From NCBI GenBank assembly GCA_035695105.1, contig DASSEV010000041.1, positions 1 to 22,024 on the forward strand: a DNA stretch of 22,024 nucleotides, read 5' to 3'. This document shows positions 1 to 7,067 of this stretch, in pieces. Numbering within the stretch: position 1 is the first letter of the stretch; each line of letters begins with the position of its first letter. Source of the stretch: JAICYJ01 sp035695105 (lineage in GTDB: Bacteria > Actinomycetota > Thermoleophilia > Gaiellales > JAICJC01). Below the pieces are notes generated by a model. It was given only the letters and a program-made list of their open reading frames with translations. It did no database searches and was not told where the DNA came from. A program made the position numbers and the translations under genes.

Positions 1-408
1 CCATGCGCCACCGGGCTGCTGAAGCCACAGCGGATTCTCCTTCTGCCGGCTGCCGTATACCGCACCCAGTGCGCAATACAGATCCGGGAGCCCGTTGCGA
101 TCGAAGTCCGCAGTAGTGCAGCCGTGCTGATCGCTCGTCACGGTTCCCTTCAAGTGGGCCACGAGGGTGAACGTGCCATCCGGGTTGCCTTTCCACAGCT
201 GCCGGCCGGCCTTGTCGTTCTGCGGCGAGTAGACGAAGTCCTGAATCGCGTCGCCGTTGAAGTCGAACGTGAGTGTGTTGAAGGACTGATCGGTCTGCGC
301 CACTCCGGCCTGAGCCGACACGTCGACCAGACCGGACGCGAAGGCGGGCGAAGGCAACGTCGCAAGCGCGAGCGCGGCGATCAGGGCTGCCAGTAGTCGG
401 TTCAACAC
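1..408 (-). CDS. Secreted FG-GAP/VCBS-repeat-like protein, N-terminal part (cut by window edge)
   Basis: The minus-strand frame stays open from a GTG at 408 to the window edge, giving 136 codons of a longer gene. A GGAGGAG ribosome site lies just upstream; the next codon is TTG and is an alternative start. The N-terminus is a clear signal peptide (basic NR, an Ala/Leu-rich core, then an AFA-type cleavage site near residue 24). The mature part carries two repeats resembling FG-GAP/VCBS units: FDFNGDAIQDFVY near residues 49-61 and a second DFDRNGLPDLYC motif near residues 103-114, each followed by a short beta-rich stretch. Such Asp/Asn-rich loops usually bind calcium in extracellular beta-propellers. 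The substrate or partner cannot be told from this fragment. It is transcribed away from the sigma factor at 610, with its own promoter. Confidence 0.72.
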   Translation of the reverse strand, partial: MLNRLLAALIAALALATLPSPAFASGLVDVSAQAGVAQTDQSFNTLTFDFNGDAIQDFVYSPQNDKAGRQLWKGNPDGTFTLVAHLKGTVTSDQHGCTTADFDRNGLPDLYCALGAVYGSRQKENPLWLQQPGGAW

Positions 409-437
409 TGCTCCTCCGGTTGGGTGACTGCTCGGCC

Positions 438-467
438 ATAATACTGGGTATACCGATGCCTTGTCAC
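438..467 (-). promoter_or_regulatory. Sigma-70-type promoter of the VCBS-like gene
   Basis: On the minus strand a GTGACA -35 (462-467) and a TATTAT -10 (438-443) are separated by 18 bases. Each hexamer matches the consensus at five of six positions. The predicted start of transcription, near 431, leaves a leader of about 22 bases that contains the GGAGGAG ribosome site. The surrounding 200-bp spacer is noticeably more AT-rich than the rest of the window. Confidence 0.6.
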
Positions 468-513
468 ACGTAGATTTACGACATCAACGATCAGAGCGCG
501 CAGACCGGGATTC

Positions 514-541
514 GGTTACACGGCGGGTAGGCGGCGTAACC
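514..541. repeat. Inverted repeat GGTTAC-N16-GTAACC upstream of the sigma factor
   Basis: Arms GGTTAC (514-519) and GTAACC (536-541) are perfect complements around a 16-base GC-rich centre, about 70 bases before the sigma-factor start. It could be a protein-binding site or part of an ECF-type -35 region (GTAACC resembles such elements), but I could not match a convincing -10 to it. The rest of the spacer shows nothing else recognisable. Confidence 0.25.
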
Positions 542-609
542 TCCGAGCCGCTTCTGTGCTCTGATTGGCAGATGTGTCCGCGAGCACGCGTCGCTTGGTC
601 TGAGCCGAG

Positions 610-1077
610 TTGACGCCAGAGGAGGTCTATCGATCGTACGGGCGGCAGGTTTGGCGCGCCGTTCTTGCGATGACGGCCGGTCGAGTAGATGTTGCAGATG
701 ATGTGACGGCGGAGGCCTTCTCGCGGCTCCTGGCCTACGATGGCCGCGTGCGTGACCCGGCGGCGTGGGTGTTTCGGGTGGCGTTCCGGCTGGCTGCCGC
801 CGAACTGAAGCGCGAGCGGCGCCTCCTACCGGACGGGATGCCCCATGCGAGCCGTGTCTCCGACCCCGCTGCGCTCTCTGGCGAGCTAACCCTGGCACTT
901 CGCATGTTGTCCGCACAGCAGCGCGTCGTCGTGTTCCTCCACTACCACGCCGACCTGCCGGTGAGCGAGATCGCCAACCTAACAGGCAGCTCCGAGACCG
1001 CGGTAAAGGTTCGGCTACACCGCGCCCGACGCCAGCTTCGCACGGTTCTCACCGACTACGAGGGTTCCCATGCGTGA
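610..1077 (+). CDS. ECF-type RNA polymerase sigma factor
   Basis: The 155-residue product has the two-domain layout of group IV (extracytoplasmic function) sigma factors. Sigma region 2 spans about residues 5-70 (helices around YRSYGRQVWRAV and the VADDVTAEAFSRLL stretch, then the AWVFRVAFR helix). Region 4 spans about residues 95-148, with the helix-turn-helix LPVSEIANLTGSSETAVKVR. It would direct RNA polymerase to a small stress regulon. The TTG at 610 is chosen because an in-frame TGA lies at 601, no other start is available before region 2, and the next Met (residue 21) would cut into it. No clear ribosome site precedes it. The stop codon overlaps the start of the next gene by 8 bases, so the two are translationally coupled, the usual sigma/anti-sigma arrangement. 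Confidence 0.85.
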   Translation: MTPEEVYRSYGRQVWRAVLAMTAGRVDVADDVTAEAFSRLLAYDGRVRDPAAWVFRVAFRLAAAELKRERRLLPDGMPHASRVSDPAALSGELTLALRMLSAQQRVVVFLHYHADLPVSEIANLTGSSETAVKVRLHRARRQLRTVLTDYEGSHA

Positions 1078-2005
1078 TCGAATGCACCATCTGCTCTCGG
1101 ACTTCGATCGGGTCGAGCCTCCGGCCGGGCTATGGGAGGACGCGCGGCGGCGCGCGGCTCTGTCGCGGAAGTGGCGACCGCAGCGGCGGCTACGGGAACG
1201 CACCACCAGCGTTGCTGTCGCCGTCCTGGTCGGGGCGGCTGCCGTCGGGGGCCTGGCCGTCGGCTCCAGGATGCACGACAACCGGGTGGAGCCCCCAGGG
1301 CACAGGCCCTCGAAGGTCGGTGCCAGCACCTGGCTGGATGTGCTTACGTCGGATGTACGGAGTCGTCTCGCGGTGACTCGGCAGCTGATCCTCCGGAACC
1401 AGTGCTTCACTCCCCAGTGGTCCTTCCTCGTTGCGCCGGTCTACAGCGATATGGCCTCCTACAACCGCATCAGCAGCCGTCCCGATCCCCGGCTCGACCT
1501 CGGGCGCCGGTACGCGAACATCAACAACCAGTGCAATACGTTCGTCCGACGTGGCCCGGTGACGTCGGAGCAGCGGGCCGCCCTGCTCGCCAACCTCGAC
1601 TCCGTCGAGGCGCGCGTCCGCAAGCTGACAGGAGTTCCTCTCCCGGCCAGATACCCGGGGCTGAGCGTGTGGGACACACTCCTGCTGTCCGACCTCAAGA
1701 CTCGCATCCCAGTGGCGGCGCGCATGCTCGCCAACAACCAGTGCGTATCCGAGGTGGAGCAGATCGCGTATCCAGTGCAGACAGACATCAATCTGCTTCT
1801 GCTGTATCGCGCTCCCCGCACACACACGTTACGTGAGGGAGAGGATCGTGACGCGCTCCTGCCCCTCGGCCCTGAGTTCATGAAGATCACCGGTCCCTGC
1901 TACCAAGGCGTCGTGCAGAACGGCGCGCTGCCGCCGGCTGAGCGCTCAGTCCTCACCAGCCGGCTCGCCGCACTACGGCGCAACGTCGACAGCGCCCTCC
2001 GGTAG
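1070..2005 (+). CDS. Putative membrane anti-sigma factor with duplicated extracytoplasmic domain
   Basis: This 311-residue protein starts 8 bases inside the sigma-factor gene. It has a short Arg-rich cytoplasmic segment (1-45), one transmembrane helix (about 46-66) and a large outer part. The N-terminus lacks the HxxxCxxC signature of zinc anti-sigma factors, so assignment rests on topology and position. The outer part looks like two copies of one unit, about residues 88-186 and 200-310. Each begins with a W-D-x-L-x-S-D-[VL]-[RK]-[ST]-R helix, continues to an NQC motif (Cys112 and Cys225), has a second Cys later (Cys155 and Cys277), and ends in P-x-[ST]-x-[RQ]-x-x-L-x-[AS]-x-L. Within a unit the two Cys could form a disulfide. 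I do not recognise the unit as a named family. It probably senses an outside or envelope signal and restrains the sigma factor, which is inference. Confidence 0.6.
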   Translation: MRDRMHHLLSDFDRVEPPAGLWEDARRRAALSRKWRPQRRLRERTTSVAVAVLVGAAAVGGLAVGSRMHDNRVEPPGHRPSKVGASTWLDVLTSDVRSRLAVTRQLILRNQCFTPQWSFLVAPVYSDMASYNRISSRPDPRLDLGRRYANINNQCNTFVRRGPVTSEQRAALLANLDSVEARVRKLTGVPLPARYPGLSVWDTLLLSDLKTRIPVAARMLANNQCVSEVEQIAYPVQTDINLLLLYRAPRTHTLREGEDRDALLPLGPEFMKITGPCYQGVVQNGALPPAERSVLTSRLAALRRNVDSALR

Positions 2006-2066
2006 CCCGGGAGACACACGCCCAGGTCCCGGCAGGACTCCCCCTCCGCCGCCCGAACATCTCCCA

Positions 2067-3977
2067 ATGGCCCGGCGCTTCCGTCGTGCTGCTGCCGCCC
2101 TGGCGGTGCTGATGGTGGCGTTGCCACCGGCTGCCGCCTTGGCCTCGGACGACTCCGCCGTCACGGCGCTCGCCGCCAAGTACGCCCCGGTCGTGCGGCT
2201 CGTCGCACAGGAGACCCCATGTGGCTCCGGCGAGCCGTACCAGCCGATGCCCGCGGACGCCGTCCTGAACAGCAAGCAGGTCGCGCTCGAGGGCCCCTGG
2301 GGCGATCAGGTGGTGAAGGTCGCCCCAACCGGCTCCGACCTCGCGGAAGGCCTGCCCAACTACCACCTCAACTTCCCCGGCGACGCTCTTCGCCCGGGCT
2401 GCAGCTACGAGCACTGGCAGCGGCTGCTGGACGCCACGTACCGCCCGACCACCTACGCCCACGTCGTCTCCGAGCAGGGCCAGACCGCCCTGCAGTTCTG
2501 GTTCTTCTACATCTACAACGATTACAACAACAAGCACGAGGGCGACTGGGAGATGATCCAGCTGGACTTCCCCGCCGCCAACGCCGCCGCCGCCCTCCAG
2601 ACGACGCCGACGCAGGTCGGGTACAGCCAGCACAGCGGTGCCGAGGGGTCGGCCTGGAACGACAAGAAGCTCGAGCGTGTCGACGGCACCCACCCGGTCG
2701 TCTATCCGGCCGAGGGCTCCCACGCCAACTTCTACCAACCCGCCCTCTACCTGGGCAGCAGCGCCGCCGAAGGCGTCGGCTGCGACAACACCCGAGGTCC
2801 GTCCCGCCAGATCGACCCGGTCGTGAACGTCATCCCTGGGAACCGACAGCAGGTGCGGTCGGAGGACCCCTGGCTGCTCTTCCGCGGCCTCTGGGGCGAG
2901 GCGCATCCCGCCTTCTACAACGGCCCCACCGGTCCCGAGATGAAGCTGCAATGGACGCGGCCCATCACGTGGGCGCAGACGAGCTGGCACCCCAGCGCGT
3001 TCGCGATCCCGGGCGGACTCAGCGGCCTCCCGGACGCCACCACGCTCTTCTGCGGCGTGGTCGCGAAGGGCTCGTCGTTGCTGACCGTTGCGGTGCACGG
3101 CGGCCCCGTCGTGCTCCTTGCCGCCGCCGCAGCCATCGTGGTGCTGCTGCTTGGCCTGATCCGGGTGGACTGGCGCCCTTCGCAGCCATACGCGCTGGCG
3201 CGGCGCAGGACGCTCGGCCAGATCACCACCGCGTCGGCGCGTATGTACCGCCGCAATCCCCGCCTCTACCTGAGCATCGGCGCGGGGTTCCTGCCCGTCT
3301 GGGTGGCCATCGGCCTGCTCCAACGGCTGCTGTTCTGGGTCAGCGGCCTCGACGTGCTCAGTAAGACCGCGGGGCAGACCAACGCGTTCCTGGTGACGGC
3401 CGCGCTGGGCGTCTGGCTGCTGTTCTCGCTGATGGCGCTGACCGTCGTACAGGCGATGGTGGCTCATGCCATGCCCCGCACCGGCGCCGACTCCCCGGTG
3501 CGTGCGCGCGACGCCTACGCCGCCATCCGCGGCTACGTCCGGCCGCTCGCGGCGGGCCTGGCCGTGGTCACCGCGGTCGTCCTGCTGCTGGAGCTGACCG
3601 TGTTCGGCATTCCGTTCGCGGTGTGGCTCGTCGTTCGCTGGTCGCTGTTTGCGCAGTGCATCGTGCTGGAGCATCTGCCGTGGCGGGCGGCGCTTCGCCG
3701 CAGCGCAACGCTCGTCCGCCACCGGTGGCTGAGGGTGGCCTGGATCACGCTGATCGTGGTCGGCACCGCCGTGCTGCTCGGCCCGGCGATCGGAGTCACG
3801 CTGATCCTCGTCTCGCCGATCGGCCTTGGCACCGTCAACCTGATCTCGGCGCTTGTCTCGGTGCTCGCCGTGCCCTACGCGGCCATCGCCACCTGCTACC
3901 TCTACTACGACCTGCGCACGCGCGAGATCACCGAGCACCAGCCGGACGAGCTGCCGGCCGAGGCCGCGCTCACCTGA
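2067..3977 (+). CDS. Secreted Vps62-like domain fused to a polytopic membrane domain
   Basis: The 636-residue product starts with a signal peptide (1-27, AALA/S cleavage region). An outer domain of about residues 35-330 has hallmarks of the Vps62/DUF946 family: YAPVVRL near 39-45, the aromatic strand FWFFYIYN with HEGDWEMIQLDF (158-168), and VVYPAEGSHANFY (211-223). After a helix at about 341-365 come further hydrophobic segments (about 402-425, 441-468, 493-520, 557-585, 588-615). A motif WRAALRRSATLVRHRW (539-554) resembles the membrane domain of GPDPase-type and related actinobacterial proteins. No enzyme function can be assigned. The gene lies 61 bases after the anti-sigma candidate on the same strand and may belong to its regulon or operon. 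The ATG lacks an obvious ribosome site. Confidence 0.7.
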   Translation: MARRFRRAAAALAVLMVALPPAAALASDDSAVTALAAKYAPVVRLVAQETPCGSGEPYQPMPADAVLNSKQVALEGPWGDQVVKVAPTGSDLAEGLPNYHLNFPGDALRPGCSYEHWQRLLDATYRPTTYAHVVSEQGQTALQFWFFYIYNDYNNKHEGDWEMIQLDFPAANAAAALQTTPTQVGYSQHSGAEGSAWNDKKLERVDGTHPVVYPAEGSHANFYQPALYLGSSAAEGVGCDNTRGPSRQIDPVVNVIPGNRQQVRSEDPWLLFRGLWGEAHPAFYNGPTGPEMKLQWTRPITWAQTSWHPSAFAIPGGLSGLPDATTLFCGVVAKGSSLLTVAVHGGPVVLLAAAAAIVVLLLGLIRVDWRPSQPYALARRRTLGQITTASARMYRRNPRLYLSIGAGFLPVWVAIGLLQRLLFWVSGLDVLSKTAGQTNAFLVTAALGVWLLFSLMALTVVQAMVAHAMPRTGADSPVRARDAYAAIRGYVRPLAAGLAVVTAVVLLLELTVFGIPFAVWLVVRWSLFAQCIVLEHLPWRAALRRSATLVRHRWLRVAWITLIVVGTAVLLGPAIGVTLILVSPIGLGTVNLISALVSVLAVPYAAIATCYLYYDLRTREITEHQPDELPAEAALT

Positions 3978-3989
3978 CCGCGGCGGCGC

Positions 3990-4661
3990 TCAGGCCGAGT
4001 GCGCGAGTCGCAGCATCACCTGCCTCGAGCCGAACCCCGGTGGGTGGCCGAGCGACTCGAGCGTGCCCAGCTCCTCCACAGAGAGCCCATGTCGCGCGGC
4101 CGACTCGCGATACGCGTCGACCGAGCGGCTGACCACGGGGAAGCCCTGCCACTCCCCCTGCTCGGCCTCTGCCGTTCTCACGTTGGCATACATCACGCCC
4201 GCCGGGGCAAGCTGGCGGCCCACGAAGTCGAGCACGCCGTCCAGCACCTCGTCGCTCAGGTGCACGAACACCGAGAACGCCCAGATCACGTCGAACTGCT
4301 CGTCGAGACGCAGCGATCCCAGGTCGTCGGATTGCGTCAACGTCGGCCGCTTGCTCTCGAGGCCGCTCTCAGCCAGCTCCCGGCGCGCCTCGTCGAGCGC
4401 CTCCGCGCGCACCTCGAAGCCGTGATAGCGCCCCTCGTCCAGGTAGGCGATCACCGGGATCCCGCCCCGCAGCGTGCCGCAGCCGATGTCGGCAAGGCGG
4501 TCGGAGGGCTGCAGCCCGTGCGCCTTCAGGAAGCCGATCTGGAAGTCACGCTTCACGGCCCACTCGGAGGCCGGGCCGACCAGCGCGTGCCGGCGTTCCT
4601 GGGGAGACGCGAAGGCCCTGCGGACGCGTGCGACAGCGCGGTGGATCGGCGATCGGCTCAC
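3990..4661 (-). CDS. Class I SAM-dependent methyltransferase
   Basis: The product has a Rossmann-type methyltransferase core. Motif I is LADIGCGTLRGG (SAM binding), followed by an acidic end of strand two at GFEVRAEALDEARREL, then the motif IV region FDVIWAFSVFVHLSDE and a later PAGVMYANV strand. The substrate is unknown. The frame is open up to a GTG at 4718 (242 residues), but that codon has no ribosome site and lies only 18 bases from the divergent gene. I prefer GTG 4661 (223 residues), which has a TAGGGT -10-like box 7 bases upstream and would be leaderless. Its stop is 12 bases from the stop of the convergent Vps62-like gene. The short inverted repeat CCTGA/TCAGG (3973-3977/3990-3994) spanning both stops is too weak to call a terminator. 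Confidence 0.78.
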   Translation of the reverse strand: MSRSPIHRAVARVRRAFASPQERRHALVGPASEWAVKRDFQIGFLKAHGLQPSDRLADIGCGTLRGGIPVIAYLDEGRYHGFEVRAEALDEARRELAESGLESKRPTLTQSDDLGSLRLDEQFDVIWAFSVFVHLSDEVLDGVLDFVGRQLAPAGVMYANVRTAEAEQGEWQGFPVVSRSVDAYRESAARHGLSVEELGTLESLGHPPGFGSRQVMLRLAHSA

Positions 4662-4668
4662 CCGGTGG

Positions 4669-4674
4669 ACCCTA
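4669..4674 (-). promoter_or_regulatory. Predicted -10 box (TAGGGT) for leaderless methyltransferase mRNA
   Basis: On the minus strand TAGGGT ends 7 bases before the GTG at 4661, the spacing expected when transcription begins at the first base of the start codon. It fits the actinobacterial TANNNT pattern. No good -35 is visible. Confidence 0.35.
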
Positions 4675-4736
4675 CCGTGCAGGAGCGCCGGCCGCTGACC
4701 GTTTCGCCAGTCGGGCACGCGGGGCAGACTTCACGG

Positions 4737-5234
4737 ATGGCCGGCAGCAGCACGGAGCACGCGTTCTCGCAGCTGACGCAGGAGCTGGACACGCCGATGT
4801 TCATCGCCACGGCGCACGCTGCAGGTGAACGCTCCGGCTGCCTCGTCGGCTTTGCCACCCAGGTGAGCATCCATCCTCCCCGGTTCCTGGTGTGCATCTC
4901 GGTGAAGAACCACACGCACCGCGTTGCTCTGGCGGCCCCGTCGATCGGCATCCACATCGTCCCTGACGGCGAGACGGAGCTGGCCGAGCTGTTCGGCGGC
5001 GAGACCGGCGACGAGGTGGACAAGTTCGACCGCACGGCCTGGCACGCCGCGCCGGACGGGACGCCGCTGCTGGACGGCTGCCCCGACCGTTTCGTGGGCC
5101 GGGTCGTCGACCGGCTCGAGCTCGGCGACCACACCGGCATCGTGCTCGAGCCGGTGCACGCCGAGTACCGGGGCGAGCGGCACCAGCTCTCGATGCAGCG
5201 CGCGCTCGCGATCGACCCGGGGCACGAGCCGTGA
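4737..5234 (+). CDS. Flavin reductase-like domain protein (FMN-binding split barrel)
   Basis: The 165-residue product matches the flavin reductase-like family. Its signs are an N-terminal FSQLTQELDTPMFIATAHA strand, the GCLVGFATQVSIHPPRFLVCISVKNHTH segment typical of the FMN-binding barrel, and a later strand pair (VGRVVDRLELGDHTGIVLEPV). Members bind FMN or FAD and supply reduced flavin, or act as small flavoproteins. No partner oxygenase is visible, so its role is open. The ATG at 4737 is preferred over much longer upstream extensions, which run antisense through the methyltransferase. It may be leaderless: there is no clear ribosome site, and a weak CAGACT -10-like hexamer ends 6 bases upstream. 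It overlaps the next gene by 4 bases (GTGA), so the two form a coupled pair. Confidence 0.8.
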   Translation: MAGSSTEHAFSQLTQELDTPMFIATAHAAGERSGCLVGFATQVSIHPPRFLVCISVKNHTHRVALAAPSIGIHIVPDGETELAELFGGETGDEVDKFDRTAWHAAPDGTPLLDGCPDRFVGRVVDRLELGDHTGIVLEPVHAEYRGERHQLSMQRALAIDPGHEP

Positions 5235-5674
5235 CCGGCACGGACGACCCGTACGACCTCGCGCGCTTCGTGCAGGCCCAGGAGGGGGTCTACGACCAGG
5301 CGGCCGCCGAGCTGCGGCGTGGCCGGAAGACGAGCCACTGGATGTGGTTCGTCTTCCCCCAGATCGCGGGCCTGGGGCGCAGCCCGGCGGCGCAGCACTT
5401 CGCGATCAGCTCGCTGGACGAGGCGCGCGGCTACCTCGGCCACCCGCTGCTCGGCCCGCGGCTGCGGGAGGCGGCCGAGATCCTGGCCGACGAGATCCCG
5501 CGCCGGCCCGGCCTCACGGCCGAATCCGTCATGGGCAGCATCGACGCGCTGAAGCTGCGGTCGTCGATGACGCTGTTCCACCTGGCCTGCGACGGCTCCG
5601 AGGCCGTGTTCCAGCGGGTGCTCGACCGCTACTTCGGCGGCGAGCTCGACCTGGCGACGCTCGAGCGCGTGTAG
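5231..5674 (+). CDS. DUF1810 family protein
   Basis: The 147-residue product fits the DUF1810 family (sometimes mislabelled calpastatin) over its whole length. It begins DLARFVQAQE, has the signature KTSHWMWFVFPQIAGLGRS (33-51), then HFAISSLDEARGYLGHPLLGPRL, SVMGSIDALKLRSSMTLF and ends with FQRVLDRYFGGELDLATL. Its biochemical role is not established. The GTG start overlaps the TGA of the flavin reductase-like gene (GTGA), so translation is probably coupled. Length is normal for the family and no residues appear missing. Confidence 0.88.
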   Translation: MTGTDDPYDLARFVQAQEGVYDQAAAELRRGRKTSHWMWFVFPQIAGLGRSPAAQHFAISSLDEARGYLGHPLLGPRLREAAEILADEIPRRPGLTAESVMGSIDALKLRSSMTLFHLACDGSEAVFQRVLDRYFGGELDLATLERV

Positions 5675-5684
5675 CCGGCGGCCG

Positions 5685-5710
5685 GTTTCGCGCCCGGAGG
5701 CGGGGGGTAC
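5685..5710 (+). promoter_or_regulatory. SigB/SigF-like stress promoter (GTTTCG-N14-GGGTAC)
   Basis: GTTTCG (5685-5690) and GGGTAC (5705-5710) are 14 bases apart. This fits the GTTT-N14-16-GGGTA pattern bound by SigB/SigF-type general stress sigma factors in Gram-positive bacteria. It lies 94 bases before the SRPBCC gene start and immediately after the stop of the DUF1810 gene. Confidence 0.5.
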
Positions 5711-5804
5711 TCACCAGATGCACGCCCGAGGGGTGTGCAGCCATGCCGGCGAGCGGCCAGGGTCCGGCCGCCGCCATCCAACGACACATCCTGGGAGGCT
5801 GACC

Positions 5805-6596
5805 ATGAAGCGATCCCGCATGCAGCGCATCACGGAGATCAGCGACCGACTGTCACATGACCGTAAGGTCCGCAAGTCGATCCGAACCGCGGCACGGTGT
5901 GCCACGGCCATCGGCGACGACGTCCGCAAGCACGGCGTGCGGCGGGTCGCCGGAAGCGATCGCACCGGCCGTCGGCTGCAGACCATCGCCAATGCGGCCA
6001 GCGACGTCGCGAAGCGCAGCAGCAAGCCGCGCCACCGGCGCTGGCCGTGGGTGGTCGGCGGCGGCGCCGCGCTGGCCGGAGCGGCTGCGGCCGTGCGGAC
6101 ACGCGGCGGCATGACGACCGTCATCGGCGGCTCGCGTAAGGACAAGGCGATCGTGACGGCCGTCGACGTCGACGTGCCGGTTCGCCAGGTGTACGACCAG
6201 TGGACGCAGTTCGAAGAGTTCCCGAGCTTCATGGGCGGGATCGACTCGGTCACGCAGGTGGACGACGCGCACCTGCGCTGGTCGGCCACGGTGGCCGGAA
6301 CGCCGCGGTCGTGGAACGCCGAGATCACCGAGCAGGTGCCCGACCAGCGGATCGCGTGGCGGAGCACCGACGGCGGCCCGGACGGTGTCATCACCTTCCA
6401 TCGCCTCGGTGACAACCGCTCGCGGGTGACCGCCCAGATCGGGTACGCACCCGACGGCCTGCGCGAGCAGACCGGACACCTGCTCGGCATCGACGCCGTG
6501 CAGGTGCAGCAGGACCTCGGCCGCTTCAAGCAGCTGATGGAGTCGCGCGGCACCGCCACCGGCGCGTGGCGCGGCACCGTCGACGCCGACTCGTAG
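5805..6596 (+). CDS. Membrane-anchored SRPBCC (polyketide cyclase/dehydrase-like) protein
   Basis: The 263-residue product has a basic N-terminal region (1-80), a hydrophobic segment (about 81-97, WPWVVGGGAALAGAAAAV) and a C-terminal SRPBCC/START-like domain (about 113-246). The domain's typical motifs are VDVDVPVRQVYDQWTQFEEFPSFMGGI, then WSATVAGTPRSWNAEITEQVPDQRIAW and a final alpha helix. Such domains bind hydrophobic ligands, but no ligand is indicated here. The ATG at 5805 is chosen because GGGAGG lies 7 bases upstream. The gene sits behind a SigB-like promoter and is followed by a strong hairpin, so it is probably a single stress-induced transcript. Similar cyclase/dehydrase proteins are common in actinobacterial stress regulons, a family-level expectation. 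Confidence 0.8.
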   Translation: MKRSRMQRITEISDRLSHDRKVRKSIRTAARCATAIGDDVRKHGVRRVAGSDRTGRRLQTIANAASDVAKRSSKPRHRRWPWVVGGGAALAGAAAAVRTRGGMTTVIGGSRKDKAIVTAVDVDVPVRQVYDQWTQFEEFPSFMGGIDSVTQVDDAHLRWSATVAGTPRSWNAEITEQVPDQRIAWRSTDGGPDGVITFHRLGDNRSRVTAQIGYAPDGLREQTGHLLGIDAVQVQQDLGRFKQLMESRGTATGAWRGTVDADS

Positions 6597-6601
6597 CGAA
6601 G

Positions 6602-6640
6602 AGGAGGGGTCGGCGGACTACGTGTCCGCCGACCCCTCCT
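6602..6640. terminator. Perfect 17-bp hairpin shared by two convergent genes
   Basis: The arm AGGAGGGGTCGGCGGAC (6602-6618) is matched exactly by its reverse complement (6624-6640), with a 5-base loop. It starts 6 bases after the SRPBCC stop. On the other strand it covers the last codons and the stop of the MmcQ-like gene. There is no T-tract on either side, as is usual in GC-rich actinobacteria. Confidence 0.75.
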
Positions 6641-7031
6641 GATCGGCCAGCCAGGCCTTCGCCACGCGCTTGGGGGCGCGGGTGAGCCAGGCGTCGACCA
6701 CGACATCTCGCAGCTCAGCCTTGCTGAGCCGCTTGAGGTCGCGGATCCGAAGCAGCACGGCCGGATAGCCGTTGAAGTGCGGCGTCGTGAAGAACGGGCC
6801 ATCCGGGTCGCCCAGGATCAGCTCCTTCTCCTCGAGGTCGGCGACCCGGAACATCAGGACGTCGCCGAGCCGCTCGCCCGTCTCCGGGTCGAGCGCATCG
6901 GGCCGCCGGCTCCGGTGGAAGCAGTACATCTTGCCGTTCACGAGGTAGGAGGGACGCCCGTCCTCCGACTCCTCGCGGACGGTCCCCGGGAGGGCGAGCG
7001 CGAGGGCGTCGAGGTCGCGCATGGTGGCCAT
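6618..7031 (-). CDS. MmcQ/YjbR-like (DUF419) protein
   Basis: The 137-residue product fits the MmcQ/YjbR fold family: an N-terminal helix and ALPGTVREES, then GRPSYLVNGKMYCFHRS, a central block (FRVADLEEKELILGDPDGPFFTTPHFNGYPAVLLRI) and the C-terminal VVVDAWLTRAPKRVAKAW helix. Members are small cyanovirin-like-fold proteins, often described as DNA-binding, with no firm biochemical role. The ATG at 7031 has a TAGGCT hexamer exactly 6 bases upstream and no ribosome site, so the mRNA is probably leaderless; the ATG at codon 4 is an alternative. Its last codons form one arm of the terminator hairpin shared with the convergent SRPBCC gene. Confidence 0.85.
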   Translation of the reverse strand: MATMRDLDALALALPGTVREESEDGRPSYLVNGKMYCFHRSRRPDALDPETGERLGDVLMFRVADLEEKELILGDPDGPFFTTPHFNGYPAVLLRIRDLKRLSKAELRDVVVDAWLTRAPKRVAKAWLADQEGSADT

Positions 7032-7037
7032 GTCTGC

Positions 7038-7043
7038 AGCCTA
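7038..7043 (-). promoter_or_regulatory. Predicted -10 box (TAGGCT) for leaderless MmcQ-like mRNA
   Basis: On the minus strand TAGGCT occupies -12 to -7 relative to the A of the ATG at 7031, which is the spacing for a leaderless start. It lies within the palindrome GCCTAGGC (7039-7046). Confidence 0.45.
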
Positions 7044-7053
7044 GGCCGCCGTG

Positions 7054-7059
7054 TATGGT
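7054..7059 (+). promoter_or_regulatory. Predicted -10 box (TATGGT) for the GT-C-like membrane protein
   Basis: TATGGT ends 8 bases before the GTG at 7068, which has no ribosome site. This is compatible with a leaderless or very short-leader transcript. The spacer between the two divergent genes is only 36 bases. Confidence 0.3.
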
Positions 7060-7067
7060 GGCGGCTC

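Noticed and set aside
1953..3938. Long minus-strand open frame (661 codons) opposite the Vps62-like gene
   Set aside because: It has no domain signature and a composition typical of an antisense frame, while the plus strand encodes a signal peptide, conserved motifs and membrane helices.
3973..3994. Inverted repeat CCTGA/TCAGG spanning the convergent stops of the Vps62-like and methyltransferase genes as a terminator
   Set aside because: The stem is only 5 bp with a 12-base loop, which is not distinguishable from chance in GC-rich DNA.
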